Below are positions 33,094 through 41,366 of a stretch of 64,000 bases of DNA, in pieces. A program made the position numbers and the translations under genes. Each line of letters begins with the position of its first letter. The stretch's first letter is position 1. This stretch comes from Acidobacteriota bacterium. Lineage in GTDB: Bacteria; Acidobacteriota; Terriglobia; Bryobacterales; Bryobacteraceae. A model generated the notes under the pieces. That model was not told the DNA's origin, did no database searches, and saw only the letters and a list, made by a program, of their open reading frames with translations. The stretch lies in contig JAFDVZ010000005.1 of NCBI GenBank assembly GCA_018268715.1, positions 124,001-188,000 of the forward strand, given 5' to 3'.

Positions 33094-33723
33094 GTGGCTC
33101 GGCGTATCGAATCCCTGTTCATCGCAGGACCCGCTGGCCGCCTCGAAGCGCTGCTCGAGGAGCCTGACGACCGCGACCCCATCGAAGCGGCGCTGGTGTG
33201 CCACCCGCACCCGCAGTACGGCGGCACCATGCATAACAAAGTGGTGTACCGCTTGGCGCGCGGACTACGGCGGACCGGCGCCGTCGTGCTGCGGTTCAAC
33301 TACCGCGGCGTCAACCTGAGCGAGGGCAAGTACGATAACGGCGTCGGCGAGGTGGAGGACGCCCGCGCGGCGCTTAGCCTGCTGCTGGCCCGCTACCCTC
33401 ACCTGCCTTTCACCTTGGCCGGGTTCTCGTTCGGGTCGCGAGTGGCGCTGAAGCTCGCGTGTCAGGGCATCGGCGCGCGCCGCGTGATCGCGGTGGGCTT
33501 CCCCACCACGATGCGCGACACCGCCTTCCTGGCCGGATGTCAGGTTCCCAAGGTCTTCATTCAGAGCAGCCATGATGAATTCGGCCCGCTGGGCGAGTGG
33601 CGGGCACTGGTGGACAGCCTTCCAGCCGCGCAGGCGATGGTGGTGGAGGCGTCCAGCCACTTCTTCGATGGCGCGCTGGACGCCTTTGAGGCGGCCGTCG
33701 AAAGCGTGCCGCCTCCCGAATAG
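33094..33723 (+). CDS. Alpha/beta hydrolase (dienelactone hydrolase-like)
   Basis: 209 residues. ALVCHPHPQYGGTMHNKVVYRLARGLRRTGAVVLRFNYRGVNLSEGKYDNGVGEVEDARAALSLL is the start of the small hydrolase family. The nucleophile elbow is GFSFGSR, with SSHDEF and EASSHFFDG carrying the acid and His. The substrate is unknown. GTG 33094 follows the yajQ stop by one base. Confidence 0.88.
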   Translation: MARRIESLFIAGPAGRLEALLEEPDDRDPIEAALVCHPHPQYGGTMHNKVVYRLARGLRRTGAVVLRFNYRGVNLSEGKYDNGVGEVEDARAALSLLLARYPHLPFTLAGFSFGSRVALKLACQGIGARRVIAVGFPTTMRDTAFLAGCQVPKVFIQSSHDEFGPLGEWRALVDSLPAAQAMVVEASSHFFDGALDAFEAAVESVPPPE

Positions 33724-33734
33724 CGCCCTGCCGG

Positions 33735-35939
33735 TCAGGGCTGTAGGCCGGCGGCTGCGTGGATCGCCCGGTCCACCAGTTCCTGGTCCTTCGCCCGGAG
33801 GCCGGTAAGCGCTTTAAGGAAGGCTACCAGGCGTCCCACGTGGGTGCGGAATGCGCCGCTCGTCACAGTGTGCCCGGCTTCGACGAACTTCAGCACCGCT
33901 TCCGCCGTCGCTTTCGCGCGAGCGGAGTCGTCCCGGCCGGGCATCCCGCCGTCTGGCTCGAGTTGGGCCGCTAAGTCCATCAATCCGTCAATCGGCTTAG
34001 GCGGCGCCGGCAACCCGCCCCCCGGAGCTTTTGCGGCGCTTGGGACTACGGTCGGCATCAGTGGGCGGCCGCCCGTTGACGGAGGCGTCCGACGACGTCC
34101 CAGCGGCGCCGCCAACGCCGCCTGTACAGGCGCGCCGGGAGCCCCGAAAACGGAACCGAAGGCCATGTCCTGCGGTACTCCGACGGGTACGACTCGGGTC
34201 TCCGGCAGTTCACCTGGGCGATCGCCCGCGCGTTTCACCACCGCCACCAGCGCCATCTCGCTCGAGGCGAGCCCGTAGGTCGAACTCAGCTCAACGAGCC
34301 GCGCCGCGACACGATTCCGCTTGCGAGCTTCCAGCGCGCCGGTCGCCGCCTCGGCCGGATATCGGCTTTCCCAATCCGTAATCAACCGGGCGCCCTGCAA
34401 GAGGCGCACCGTCGCGCCAGTTTCGGCGTCCCCATCGGGTATGGGCAGCGACGTCCGTCCGCCATCCCATTCGATGTCGACCGAGTCGCAACCCGTGACG
34501 CCGAACACCAACACCGGCGTCCCGGGAAACACTTGTTGAACGGGCGCCGGCTGAACGTCCTGACCGGCTTTCAAGCCCGATGCGACCGGGCTACCCACCG
34601 ATGCGAACAGGTCCACTGCCGCCAGGTCCACGCGTTCCCGCGGCGTGACGAAACGGCTGATTCCGCCCGTTTCGCGACCCAAAAGCGTAAGGAAACGGTC
34701 CTGGCTGGCTGCGCCGATGCCCAGACAGGAGATCCGAACCCCCGCCGAGCGAGCCTTCGCCAGAATATCCTCGGTCCCAAACACCTGACCGTCGGTGAGC
34801 AGGAACACGTCGCCGCCGCCTTCGAGCATCCGGGCCGCCGCCAGGAAGCCTCGCGCGAGTTCCGTCCCGCCTCGCGCGTCCACCTTCCGCAGGAACTTCG
34901 CCGCCTTGTCTCGATGGCCGCGATCGCCAGCCGCCAGCCTGTCCTCCATCAGTTCCACGGCGTCGTCAAACGCCACCACCGTGAAATAGTCCTCTGGCGT
35001 CAACAGCGCCAGGCACGCCAGAATCGCCTGGCGGGCCTGCTGGATCGGCGCGCCGTCCATTGAACCCGAACGATCCAGCAGAAACGCGATGCGACGGGGC
35101 GCGGTCTTCCGCTCGCCGAACGAAGTGGACGGCACAATGGCGGCGAACGCCCGCTTTCCGTCCCCGACCGGCCCGGCGATCACCTGCGGGCGAGTGTCCT
35201 TGAACTTGACGTCCAGCACCAGGTCCCGATCCGGCACGTCTCGAGCGGGCGCGAGCATCACTCGCGCGCCTCCATCCTTCACGCGGATCGAATGCGACGG
35301 GGAACCGATCTCATCCACCGGCGCCGGGTTGAGCAGCGACAGGTCGAAGCCGACTTCATGCAAACCGGACGCGTCGGCGCGCCACCGGGGCAGGATCACG
35401 TCGCCGAACCGATCGGATGGCAGTTCGAGTTCCCCCTCGCCGTCGACCGTCGCCGCGCGCATCAGGGAGTGATACGACGGCGCGAGCGTGAATGGAAAGC
35501 GGAACCGGAATCCGTCATCTCGTGGTTCCGCCCCCGCCATGATGTCGAGATACACCGTCACCGTCTCGCCCGGACGCACGTTGCCCACGGTGAGGTTGAC
35601 CAGACCATCCCCGTAATTGCGCGCCATCGCCGCCAGCGACCCTTGCGCGATGCCCTCCTCGTACCGCCTGACGGCCTCCTCCATCGGCCGCAGCTCCGAG
35701 TCGACCTCGAACCCCGCGCCCGTGATGCGGAACGCCCGTAACGCGGCTTCGCGCGGCAAGGGGAAGGCGTAGATCACCTCGATGGGCTGCTTCTCCTCCG
35801 AGCGAAACACGTGCTGGACCGTCAACCGGGCGCCGACCGGCGCTACGCGGCCCCCCAGCCACAGCCGTTGCATCGCCAGCTTGACGGGCTCGCCCGTCGC
35901 CCCAATGCGCGGGGCAAAGAAACTCGCTGTTGTGCTCAT
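33735..35939 (-). CDS. VIT and von Willebrand factor A domain protein
   Basis: 734 residues. An N-terminal VIT domain (LTVQHVFRSEEKQPIEVIYAFPLPREAALRAFRI) is followed by a VWA domain with an intact MIDAS start, FLLDRSGSMDGAPI, and TDGQVFG, for Mg-dependent protein binding. A C-terminal region carries a Pro-rich linker and a helical end. There is no signal peptide. Animal inter-alpha-trypsin inhibitor heavy chains share the VIT-VWA order; the bacterial role is unknown. GGAGGAG precedes ATG 35939, 10 nt after the merR stop. Confidence 0.9.
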   Translation of the reverse strand: MSTTASFFAPRIGATGEPVKLAMQRLWLGGRVAPVGARLTVQHVFRSEEKQPIEVIYAFPLPREAALRAFRITGAGFEVDSELRPMEEAVRRYEEGIAQGSLAAMARNYGDGLVNLTVGNVRPGETVTVYLDIMAGAEPRDDGFRFRFPFTLAPSYHSLMRAATVDGEGELELPSDRFGDVILPRWRADASGLHEVGFDLSLLNPAPVDEIGSPSHSIRVKDGGARVMLAPARDVPDRDLVLDVKFKDTRPQVIAGPVGDGKRAFAAIVPSTSFGERKTAPRRIAFLLDRSGSMDGAPIQQARQAILACLALLTPEDYFTVVAFDDAVELMEDRLAAGDRGHRDKAAKFLRKVDARGGTELARGFLAAARMLEGGGDVFLLTDGQVFGTEDILAKARSAGVRISCLGIGAASQDRFLTLLGRETGGISRFVTPRERVDLAAVDLFASVGSPVASGLKAGQDVQPAPVQQVFPGTPVLVFGVTGCDSVDIEWDGGRTSLPIPDGDAETGATVRLLQGARLITDWESRYPAEAATGALEARKRNRVAARLVELSSTYGLASSEMALVAVVKRAGDRPGELPETRVVPVGVPQDMAFGSVFGAPGAPVQAALAAPLGRRRTPPSTGGRPLMPTVVPSAAKAPGGGLPAPPKPIDGLMDLAAQLEPDGGMPGRDDSARAKATAEAVLKFVEAGHTVTSGAFRTHVGRLVAFLKALTGLRAKDQELVDRAIHAAAGLQP

Positions 35940-35949
35940 CCGCTCCTCC

Positions 35950-36330
35950 TCACTCCTCCTCCGGTCCTTGGCCGGACGTCTGAATGCGCCGCGCGAATTC
36001 ATCAATTGCCGCGCGGATTTGCCTGGTTCGCCACGGGCTGAGATCGGCCCGGACCTGTATCACCACGTCGTCTCCCAATGCGTAGTGCCGCCACGCCACG
36101 GAAGCCGTTTCCGTCGCCGCAGCGGCCGGTTCGAGCAGCGGCGCCATTTCGGACAGCGTCCGCCCCTCGGCCTGAAGCGACTTGATCCGCTCCAGCCGCT
36201 CCAGGTGCGCCGGCGTGTACTCGGCGCCCCGCCCGGCCTTCAGCGGACCGCTCATCAGTCCGCGAGAAATGTAGAACCGGATGGTCCGCGCCGGGACTCC
36301 CGACGCCTCCACCAGTTCGGAGAGCGTCAT
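35950..36330 (-). CDS. MerR family transcriptional regulator
   Basis: 126 residues. MTLSELVEASGVPARTIRFYISRGLMSGPLKAGRGAEYTPAHLERLERIKSLQAEGRTLSEMAPLL is a MerR winged helix-turn-helix. The C-terminal part has no metal-binding cysteines, so the signal is unknown. It probably regulates its own operon with the VIT/VWA gene. ATG 36330 is taken as start because the open frame above it runs back to the TTG of the -35 box at 36381. Confidence 0.88.
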   Translation of the reverse strand: MTLSELVEASGVPARTIRFYISRGLMSGPLKAGRGAEYTPAHLERLERIKSLQAEGRTLSEMAPLLEPAAAATETASVAWRHYALGDDVVIQVRADLSPWRTRQIRAAIDEFARRIQTSGQGPEEE

Positions 36331-36349
36331 GTGGCTGCTTATCACTGAC

Positions 36350-36381
36350 TTCAGAGTACGTCTGAAAAAAGACACTGTCAA
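36350..36381 (-). promoter_or_regulatory. merR-VIT/VWA operon promoter with operator over the -10 box
   Basis: Minus strand TTGACA (36381-36376), 17-nt spacer, TACTCT (36358-36353). The inverted repeat TTCAGA-N5-TCTGAA (36350-36366) covers the -10 box, a likely operator. Expected leader is about 17 nt. Confidence 0.7.
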
Positions 36382-36445
36382 GTACTGTTGTTATTAAACC
36401 ATCGCGGCCGATCCGCCGATTCGCTAACCTGAGTAAGAAACTAGA

Positions 36446-37300
36446 ATGTCCAAGTTCCGGCAGAGCCGTCCCGATCCGCATCCTCCCCTGGAAGCGCCGA
36501 TGCTGGCGTCCGAGCAGGCGGCGAATCTGGTCCCGATGACCGCCGAGGAGTTCGCGCGGCTGAAGCGTCAGAAGATCCTGCGATGGGGGATTCCGGGCGT
36601 GGTGGTCGCCATCGCGCTGGGCGTGTTCCTGTACCGCTTCACGCTGCCGGTGGATGCGCAGAACAGCTACATCGCGGCTCAAAAACTGTTCGACAGCGGC
36701 AAGTATCCGGACGCGTTGTCGGCCGTTGAGCGGGCCACGCGGGACCGTACGCAGCGGGTGCGGGCGCTCCAGTTGCGGGCCGCCATCTATCAATCGCTGC
36801 ACCGGACGGAGGAGGCCCTGACCGACATCGGCCGGGTCATCGAGTTGCAGCCTAAGGAGCCCGGAAATTACCGCGATCGCGCCCGGTTGAACCTGGACGC
36901 CGGCCACGTCGAGAAGGCGCTGGCGGATTACACGAAGCTCATCGAGATTGAAAACGGTAGCGCGGATTACAACGGCCGCGGCCTCTGCTACGTGAAACTG
37001 AACCAGCCCCAGCGCGCGATCGAGGATTTCACCCGCGCCCTGGAACACAGCCAGTCGGTGGAATCGCACCTGCAGCGGGGACTCGCCTACGCCTCCATCG
37101 GCGACCACAAGAAGGCCATCGAGGATTTCGACGCCGCCATGGAACTCGCGCCCTCTTCATCGGCCATCTATCGGGCGCGCGCCAATTCCCTGATCCAGTT
37201 GGGCGATCGGAAGGCCGCCGAAAAGGACCGCGACAAGGCGATGAGCATTGAAAAGCCGCAGCAGCCGATCATCGAGCAGGTGACCGTTCCCAAACGATGA
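36446..37300 (+). CDS. TPR repeat protein, single-pass membrane
   Basis: 284 residues. A cytoplasmic N-terminus is followed by a membrane helix (WGIPGVVVAIALGVFLYRF, about 50-68) and then five to six tetratricopeptide repeats (ALQLRAAIYQSLHRTEEALTDIGRVIELQP, NYRDRARLNLDAGHVEKALADYTKLIEIE, DYNGRGLCYVKLNQPQRAIEDFTRALEHS and so on). It is a protein-interaction scaffold with no enzymatic motif. It is divergent from merR, and the next small gene overlaps its stop. Confidence 0.85.
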   Translation: MSKFRQSRPDPHPPLEAPMLASEQAANLVPMTAEEFARLKRQKILRWGIPGVVVAIALGVFLYRFTLPVDAQNSYIAAQKLFDSGKYPDALSAVERATRDRTQRVRALQLRAAIYQSLHRTEEALTDIGRVIELQPKEPGNYRDRARLNLDAGHVEKALADYTKLIEIENGSADYNGRGLCYVKLNQPQRAIEDFTRALEHSQSVESHLQRGLAYASIGDHKKAIEDFDAAMELAPSSSAIYRARANSLIQLGDRKAAEKDRDKAMSIEKPQQPIIEQVTVPKR

Positions 37301-37620
37301 TGCGCGCTCGGATCGGCTTCCTGCTGATGGCCCTGCTCGCCCTGCCGGCGGCGGCCGAGACGTGGACCGGCCGCGTCGTCGACGTGCTGTGCAAGGATCG
37401 CGACGCCGCCAACCACACGCGCCAGTGCGCCATCGTCTGTTCGCAAACCGGCTACGGCCTGGTGACCTCCGACGGCAAGTTCACCCGGTTCGACAGCGCC
37501 GGCAACGCCCGGACGCTGGCCGCGCTGAAAGCTTCCAGCAAGGAAAACGATCTGCGGGTGGAAGTCACCGGAACGCGCGACGGCGACATCATCAAAGTGG
37601 ACTCGATCGTTCTCGAGTAG
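37297..37620 (+). CDS. Small secreted protein, unknown
   Basis: 107 residues. A signal peptide (ARIGFLLMALLALPAAA) precedes ETWTGRVVDVLCKDRDAANHTRQCAIVCSQTGYGLVTSDGKFTRFDSAGNARTLAALKASSKENDLRVEVTGTRDGDIIKVDSIVLE. Three cysteines, CAIVC among them, and a beta-rich pattern recall small OB-like secreted proteins that are common in Acidobacteria. No function is known. ATG 37297 overlaps the TPR gene stop, and the 3' end overlaps the convergent gene by 29 nt. Confidence 0.75.
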   Translation: MMRARIGFLLMALLALPAAAETWTGRVVDVLCKDRDAANHTRQCAIVCSQTGYGLVTSDGKFTRFDSAGNARTLAALKASSKENDLRVEVTGTRDGDIIKVDSIVLE

Positions 37621-38050
37621 CCTTGCGGAGTTTGGCCCAGGTCGAAAAGACCCCCGGATTCTCGAGCCACACCAACGCCCATTCGGCCATTTCCTGTTTC
37701 TCTCGGCGCTTCGTTTCGCTCCGGGCAGACCGCGCGGCGAAGCGGGCGTGATCCTTCGCGGTAATCACCAGTCGGCGCAGCAGGCGCTGGCGGTCACGAT
37801 CCGCCGCAGCGTCGTACTCGGCCGCCAGGGCGCTCAACGTGCGCTCCAGTGCATCGAAATCCTCCTGCCGCACGCCCTCCACCACGGGCGCCAGCGGCAC
37901 GCCGGATTCGCGCAGCAGACGCCGCAGTCCAGCCTCTCCGATCGGGCGCAGGCGCTGGCGCAACGCCGCGAACCCCGCCTCATCGACGATGGCGACCGAG
38001 GCCGCGAACTCGCGGATCTCAGCGAGCCGAGCCTGCTTTCGACTGGGCAT
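37592..38050 (-). CDS. Helical, charged protein of unknown function
   Basis: 152 residues, almost all alpha-helical and rich in Arg and Glu (SRKQARLAEIREFAASVAIVDEAGFAALRQRLRPIGEAGLRRLLRESGVPLAPVVEGVRQEDFDALERTLSALAAEYDAAADRDRQRLLRRLVITAKDHARFAA). I do not recognise the family. The start overlaps the end of mltG by 32 nt, consistent with coupling in the ruvX-mltG operon. Confidence 0.6.
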   Translation of the reverse strand: MPSRKQARLAEIREFAASVAIVDEAGFAALRQRLRPIGEAGLRRLLRESGVPLAPVVEGVRQEDFDALERTLSALAAEYDAAADRDRQRLLRRLVITAKDHARFAARSARSETKRREKQEMAEWALVWLENPGVFSTWAKLRKATRERSSPL

Positions 38051-39026
38051 GGCGGTAAGCCTGAACGGCCTTCTGGTGTTCGGAGTATTCTGCCGAGAAT
38101 TGGTGGGATCCGGAACCGCCCGGCTTGGCGACGAAGTACAAAAACGGCGTCTGTTCGGGCTTCAGCGCCGCTTCGAGCGAAGCTCGACCCGGATTGGCGA
38201 TCGGTCCCGGAGGCAGTCCGGCGTGCTGATAGGTGTTGTAGGAGTTCGTGCTCGCCAGATCCGAGCGATGGATTTTGCCGCGATATCGGTCCTCGAGCAG
38301 CGCCGCGTAAATCGTCGTGGGATCGCAGTCCAGCTTCATGCCGATGCGCAGGCGGTTTGCGTACACCGAGGCGACCCGCGGCCGTTCCGCCGCAACCCCG
38401 GTCTCCTTTTCAACGAGCGACGCCAGCGTGACGATGTCGTGGACATTGGCCGAGCCCGCCTTCGCGGTAAGCTGCTTCCACTCCTTGCGAAACTGATCGA
38501 GCATCTGTCGCACCAGTTGGTCGGGCGTGGTGCGCCGCGTGATCCGATAGGTGGAGGGGAACAGGTAGCCTTCGAGCGTGGGCGCCGACGGGTCCAGGTC
38601 GGCGACCAGTCGCGCCTGCGCCGCCGCGTTCAGAAATCCCGTCTGCGTCATCAGGCCCGACTCCTGCACCAGACCGGCGATGTCGAAAATATTGCTGCCT
38701 TCGGGCACGGTGATTTCGTAATAGAAGACGTCGCCGCGCGCCAGCCGGTCGAAAATCCGCGGCACGCTGGCCGAATCGACGAATCGGTATTCGCCCGCCT
38801 GTAGCCGGGCTCGCGGCCGGAGCGCCCTCACCAGTAGCAGTTGCCACGGATAGCGGATCACCTGGGCTCTGGCAAGCAGCGCTCCGATCTCCCGCGTGCC
38901 GGTGCCCTTGGGGATGTCGACGTAGGTTTCACGGCCGAAGCCGCGGTACGGCGCGAACAGGCCCCCGAGCAGCAACACAGCAACGGTAAACACTCCCAGC
39001 ATCAACAGCCGGAGCGCTTTCAGCAT
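38019..39026 (-). CDS. mltG: Endolytic murein transglycosylase MltG
   Basis: 335 residues. An N-terminal membrane anchor (LRLLMLGVFTVAVLLLGGLF) is followed by a LysM-like region and the YceG domain: TLEGYLFPSTYRI, IVTLASLVEKETGVAAERPRVASVYANRLRIGMKLDCDPTTIYA (catalytic Glu in EKE) and NSYNTYQHAGLPPGPIANPGRASLEAAL. It cuts nascent peptidoglycan strands. It overlaps ruvX by 7 nt, a common ruvX-mltG arrangement. Confidence 0.95.
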   Translation of the reverse strand: MLKALRLLMLGVFTVAVLLLGGLFAPYRGFGRETYVDIPKGTGTREIGALLARAQVIRYPWQLLLVRALRPRARLQAGEYRFVDSASVPRIFDRLARGDVFYYEITVPEGSNIFDIAGLVQESGLMTQTGFLNAAAQARLVADLDPSAPTLEGYLFPSTYRITRRTTPDQLVRQMLDQFRKEWKQLTAKAGSANVHDIVTLASLVEKETGVAAERPRVASVYANRLRIGMKLDCDPTTIYAALLEDRYRGKIHRSDLASTNSYNTYQHAGLPPGPIANPGRASLEAALKPEQTPFLYFVAKPGGSGSHQFSAEYSEHQKAVQAYRHAQSKAGSAR

Positions 39027-39463
39027 GCGGAGTCCTCGCGCCCACGCGACGCCGGGGAGTCCAGGTAACTGTCGAGCAGGATCACGGCCGACATGCGGTC
39101 CACCGCCCGGGCGCGCTTTTCGATGCTGATGCCGCTCTCTTTCAGCACCCGTTCTGCCTGCACGCTGGTCCAGCGTTCATCCCAGAATTCGACCGCCACG
39201 CCCGCCCGCTGCCCAAGTTTCTGGGCGAACTCGCGCGTGTATTCCGATTGCCGGCTGGCGTCGCCGCTCATATGCATCGGATCGCCCACCAGGATCAGCT
39301 TCACCTCATAGGCCGCGATGGTGGCCGCCAGCGCCTCCAGGTCGTCCCGCAGGCGCGTGCGTTCAAGCGTGGGCAAGCCCTGGGCGGTAATGCCCAGCGG
39401 ATCGCTGACCGCGAGCCCGATGCGTCGTTTGCCGACATCCAGCGCGAGTATGCGTCCCGTCAC
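39020..39463 (-). CDS. ruvX: Putative pre-16S rRNA nuclease / Holliday junction resolvase-like YqgF
   Basis: 147 residues. ILALDVGKRRIGLAVSDPLGITAQGLPTLER (catalytic Asp), VKLILVGDPMHMSGDASRQSEYTREFAQKL, VEFWDERWTSVQAERVL and DRMSAVILLDSYLD give the full RNase-H-like YqgF fold. YqgF matures the 5' end of 16S rRNA in E. coli. It sits between a DinB-like gene and mltG with overlapping ends. Confidence 0.95.
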   Translation of the reverse strand: MTGRILALDVGKRRIGLAVSDPLGITAQGLPTLERTRLRDDLEALAATIAAYEVKLILVGDPMHMSGDASRQSEYTREFAQKLGQRAGVAVEFWDERWTSVQAERVLKESGISIEKRARAVDRMSAVILLDSYLDSPASRGREDSAC

Positions 39464-39972
39464 GGAACCTGTTCCCGGCGGGCGTCGGTGGCAAGGTGCT
39501 TGTAGTAACCCAGATCGTCGCCAGTCATCAGCTTGGCGGCGAACTGGATCTGCCCGGTGTGCCCGCTGAAATGCTCCACCACGTGGAAAACCGCTTCGAG
39601 CACGGTGACCTGGTAGCCTTGCACTTCGATGGACTCGGCCAGCCGCTCGTGGGAAAGCGCCGAGACGATCCGGTTCGCCTCGTTCACCGCATCGCGAAGC
39701 ACTGCCTGAAGCGCCGCGGCGTCGACACCGCCCCGGGCGGCGAACTCAGCGTCGCGGTCCCGGGCATCGGGCCGGCCGGCCACACCATGCCCGATCCACT
39801 GCGAGACGTTGCCGCACAGGTGCAGCACCAGGTTGCCAACGGCGTTGTCGCTGTCGCCGGCGCGGCGCCAGATTTGTTCCAGTGTCAGGCGGCCCAGGCA
39901 GTCTTCAATTCGCTCGCTCAATTGAGCCAGCTTCCGGACCGAGTAGCCGAGGAAGGCGCTCTCAACCGTCAT
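39460..39972 (-). CDS. DinB-like / DUF1572 family protein
   Basis: 170 residues. A four-helix bundle with three spaced histidines: NLVLHLCGNVSQWI, then FHVVEHFSGHTGQIQFAAKLM. This matches DUF1572 in the DinB/YfiT metal-binding superfamily. Members may act as thiol transferases, but no substrate is known for this type. The stop overlaps the ruvX start. Confidence 0.85.
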   Translation of the reverse strand: MTVESAFLGYSVRKLAQLSERIEDCLGRLTLEQIWRRAGDSDNAVGNLVLHLCGNVSQWIGHGVAGRPDARDRDAEFAARGGVDAAALQAVLRDAVNEANRIVSALSHERLAESIEVQGYQVTVLEAVFHVVEHFSGHTGQIQFAAKLMTGDDLGYYKHLATDARREQVP

Positions 39973-39975
39973 TTG

Positions 39976-40287
39976 CTAATCCCAGTCGATGTCTCGTTTC
40001 GGAGGCGGGGCGTCTGGATTCTCCTTGGCCTGCTTTAACAGCTCATCGAACTTGCGGTCGAGCACGGCGTGGTGCTGTCGGTGATCCGCCACCGACTTGC
40101 GGAAGGCGTCCTCGCGCCGGTCCGCCTCTCCCTTGAAGCGATTCACGGCGGCTTCCAGGTCGGCGAGCGTCCGGGGCTTCTCGTGCTCCTTGTGGCTAAT
40201 GACGGCGCGGGTGACCGGATCGATCTGCAACTCGGCCTGGCAACACGGACAGCTGACGGTGAACAGGTCCGAATTCTTCTTCGCCAT
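39976..40287 (-). CDS. Small CxxC protein with coiled coil
   Basis: 103 residues. SCPCCQAELQIDPVTRAVISHKEHEKP gives a half zinc-ribbon (CPCC), followed by a charged coiled coil and an acidic end. Short proteins of this form are common in Acidobacteria and their role is unknown. The stop lies 3 nt before the DinB-like start, in the same transcript. Confidence 0.7.
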   Translation of the reverse strand: MAKKNSDLFTVSCPCCQAELQIDPVTRAVISHKEHEKPRTLADLEAAVNRFKGEADRREDAFRKSVADHRQHHAVLDRKFDELLKQAKENPDAPPPKRDIDWD

Positions 40288-40309
40288 AGACTCTAGGATA
40301 CGCCGCCGC

Positions 40310-41053
40310 TCAGCGCTGACTCAATCCTCCATCGACGGCGATGAGTTGTCCGGTGACGAAGTTGGTGGCGCCCAGGAAATACGCCACCGCGTCGGCGATC
40401 TCGTCGCCGGTGCCGGCCCGGCCGGCGGGCGTCGCCGCCACCAGCCGCTCCACCCGCTCGTCGTCGTCGGCCCCGAACGGGATCACCCCCGGCGCCACCG
40501 AGTTCACCGTGATGTCCGGCGCGAAACTTTTCGCCAGCGCCCGAGTCAACATGATGACGCCAGCTTTCGAGGCGCAGTAGTGTGCGTGGTGCGCCCACGG
40601 CCGTATGCCGCCCAGCGAACTGATGTTTACGATCCGGCCTCCGCCCGTTCGACGCATCAGGATTGCGGCCTGCTGGCAGCAGAAGAACACGGCCTTCAGG
40701 TTCACGGAGTGAATAAAGTCCCAGTCCTTTTCGGTGGCTTCCAATGGGTCGACCAGGGTGAAGCGGGCGGCGTTGTTCACCAGTCCATCCAACCGGCCCA
40801 GGCGCGTCCCTATATCGGTGAAAAGGTTCCGAATCTCGTCAACCGATTCGAGATTGGCCCGAAACACCGGCGCTCCGCCGCACTCCTCGGCCGTTCGCCG
40901 AGCCTCCGCCTCCGACTCGTTGTAGTGGATGGCCACCCTGGCGCCCTCGCGCGCCAGCCGCAGCGCGATGGCGCGGCCGATACGCTTGGCGCCGCCAGTT
41001 ACTAGTACCGTCTGGGCCGACAAGGATTGCATGGATAACATCATGACACGCAT
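40310..41053 (-). CDS. SDR family oxidoreductase, pteridine reductase-like
   Basis: 247 residues. VLVTGGAKRIGRAIALRLAREGARVAIHYNESEAEA with the TGGAKRIG variant of the cofactor loop, NNAARF, NISSLGG, YCASKAGV (Tyr and Lys) and FVTGQLIAVDGGLS. The TGGAxRIG form and the motif spacing match pteridine/dihydrofolate reductase-like SDRs. Starts at 41053, 41044 or 41032 are possible; GATTAT ends 7 nt before ATG 41044, which would make it leaderless. Confidence 0.85.
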   Translation of the reverse strand: MRVMMLSMQSLSAQTVLVTGGAKRIGRAIALRLAREGARVAIHYNESEAEARRTAEECGGAPVFRANLESVDEIRNLFTDIGTRLGRLDGLVNNAARFTLVDPLEATEKDWDFIHSVNLKAVFFCCQQAAILMRRTGGGRIVNISSLGGIRPWAHHAHYCASKAGVIMLTRALAKSFAPDITVNSVAPGVIPFGADDDERVERLVAATPAGRAGTGDEIADAVAYFLGATNFVTGQLIAVDGGLSQR

Positions 41054-41070
41054 AATCAGGCCAGATCCAA

Positions 41071-41274
41071 ATGGACTTCGATAATATCCACGAGTCGAAC
41101 AGCCGAGTGGAGGAGGTCGCGGAGGAGTTCGTCTTGGGCAGACTGGCCCCGGACCACCGTTTGACCTACGAAAAGCACCTCCTAACTTGTCCGACTTGCG
41201 AGTCAGCGGTTGAGCGTGTCCTGGAATTTGTCAAGTTACTCCGAAAGGCGAACGAGTCAGAATTGTCCGAGTAG
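41071..41274 (+). CDS. Small zf-HC2-like zinc-finger protein
   Basis: 67 residues. EEVAEEFVLGRLAPDHRLTYEKHLLTCPTCESAVERVLEFVKLLRKA matches the HxxxCxxC anti-sigma zinc finger (zf-HC2), but no membrane helix or sensor domain follows and no sigma gene is adjacent. It may be a soluble regulator or a remnant. Codon use and conservation of the finger support a real gene. Confidence 0.7.
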   Translation: MDFDNIHESNSRVEEVAEEFVLGRLAPDHRLTYEKHLLTCPTCESAVERVLEFVKLLRKANESELSE

Positions 41275-41366
41275 ATCGGCTCTCCCTAGTTATTACTCTC
41301 GGCTAAATCGACTGCGGCGGCGTTGTGGCGCGTGACGGCCCCCATCTGCAATAAGATGGAGGCGTC

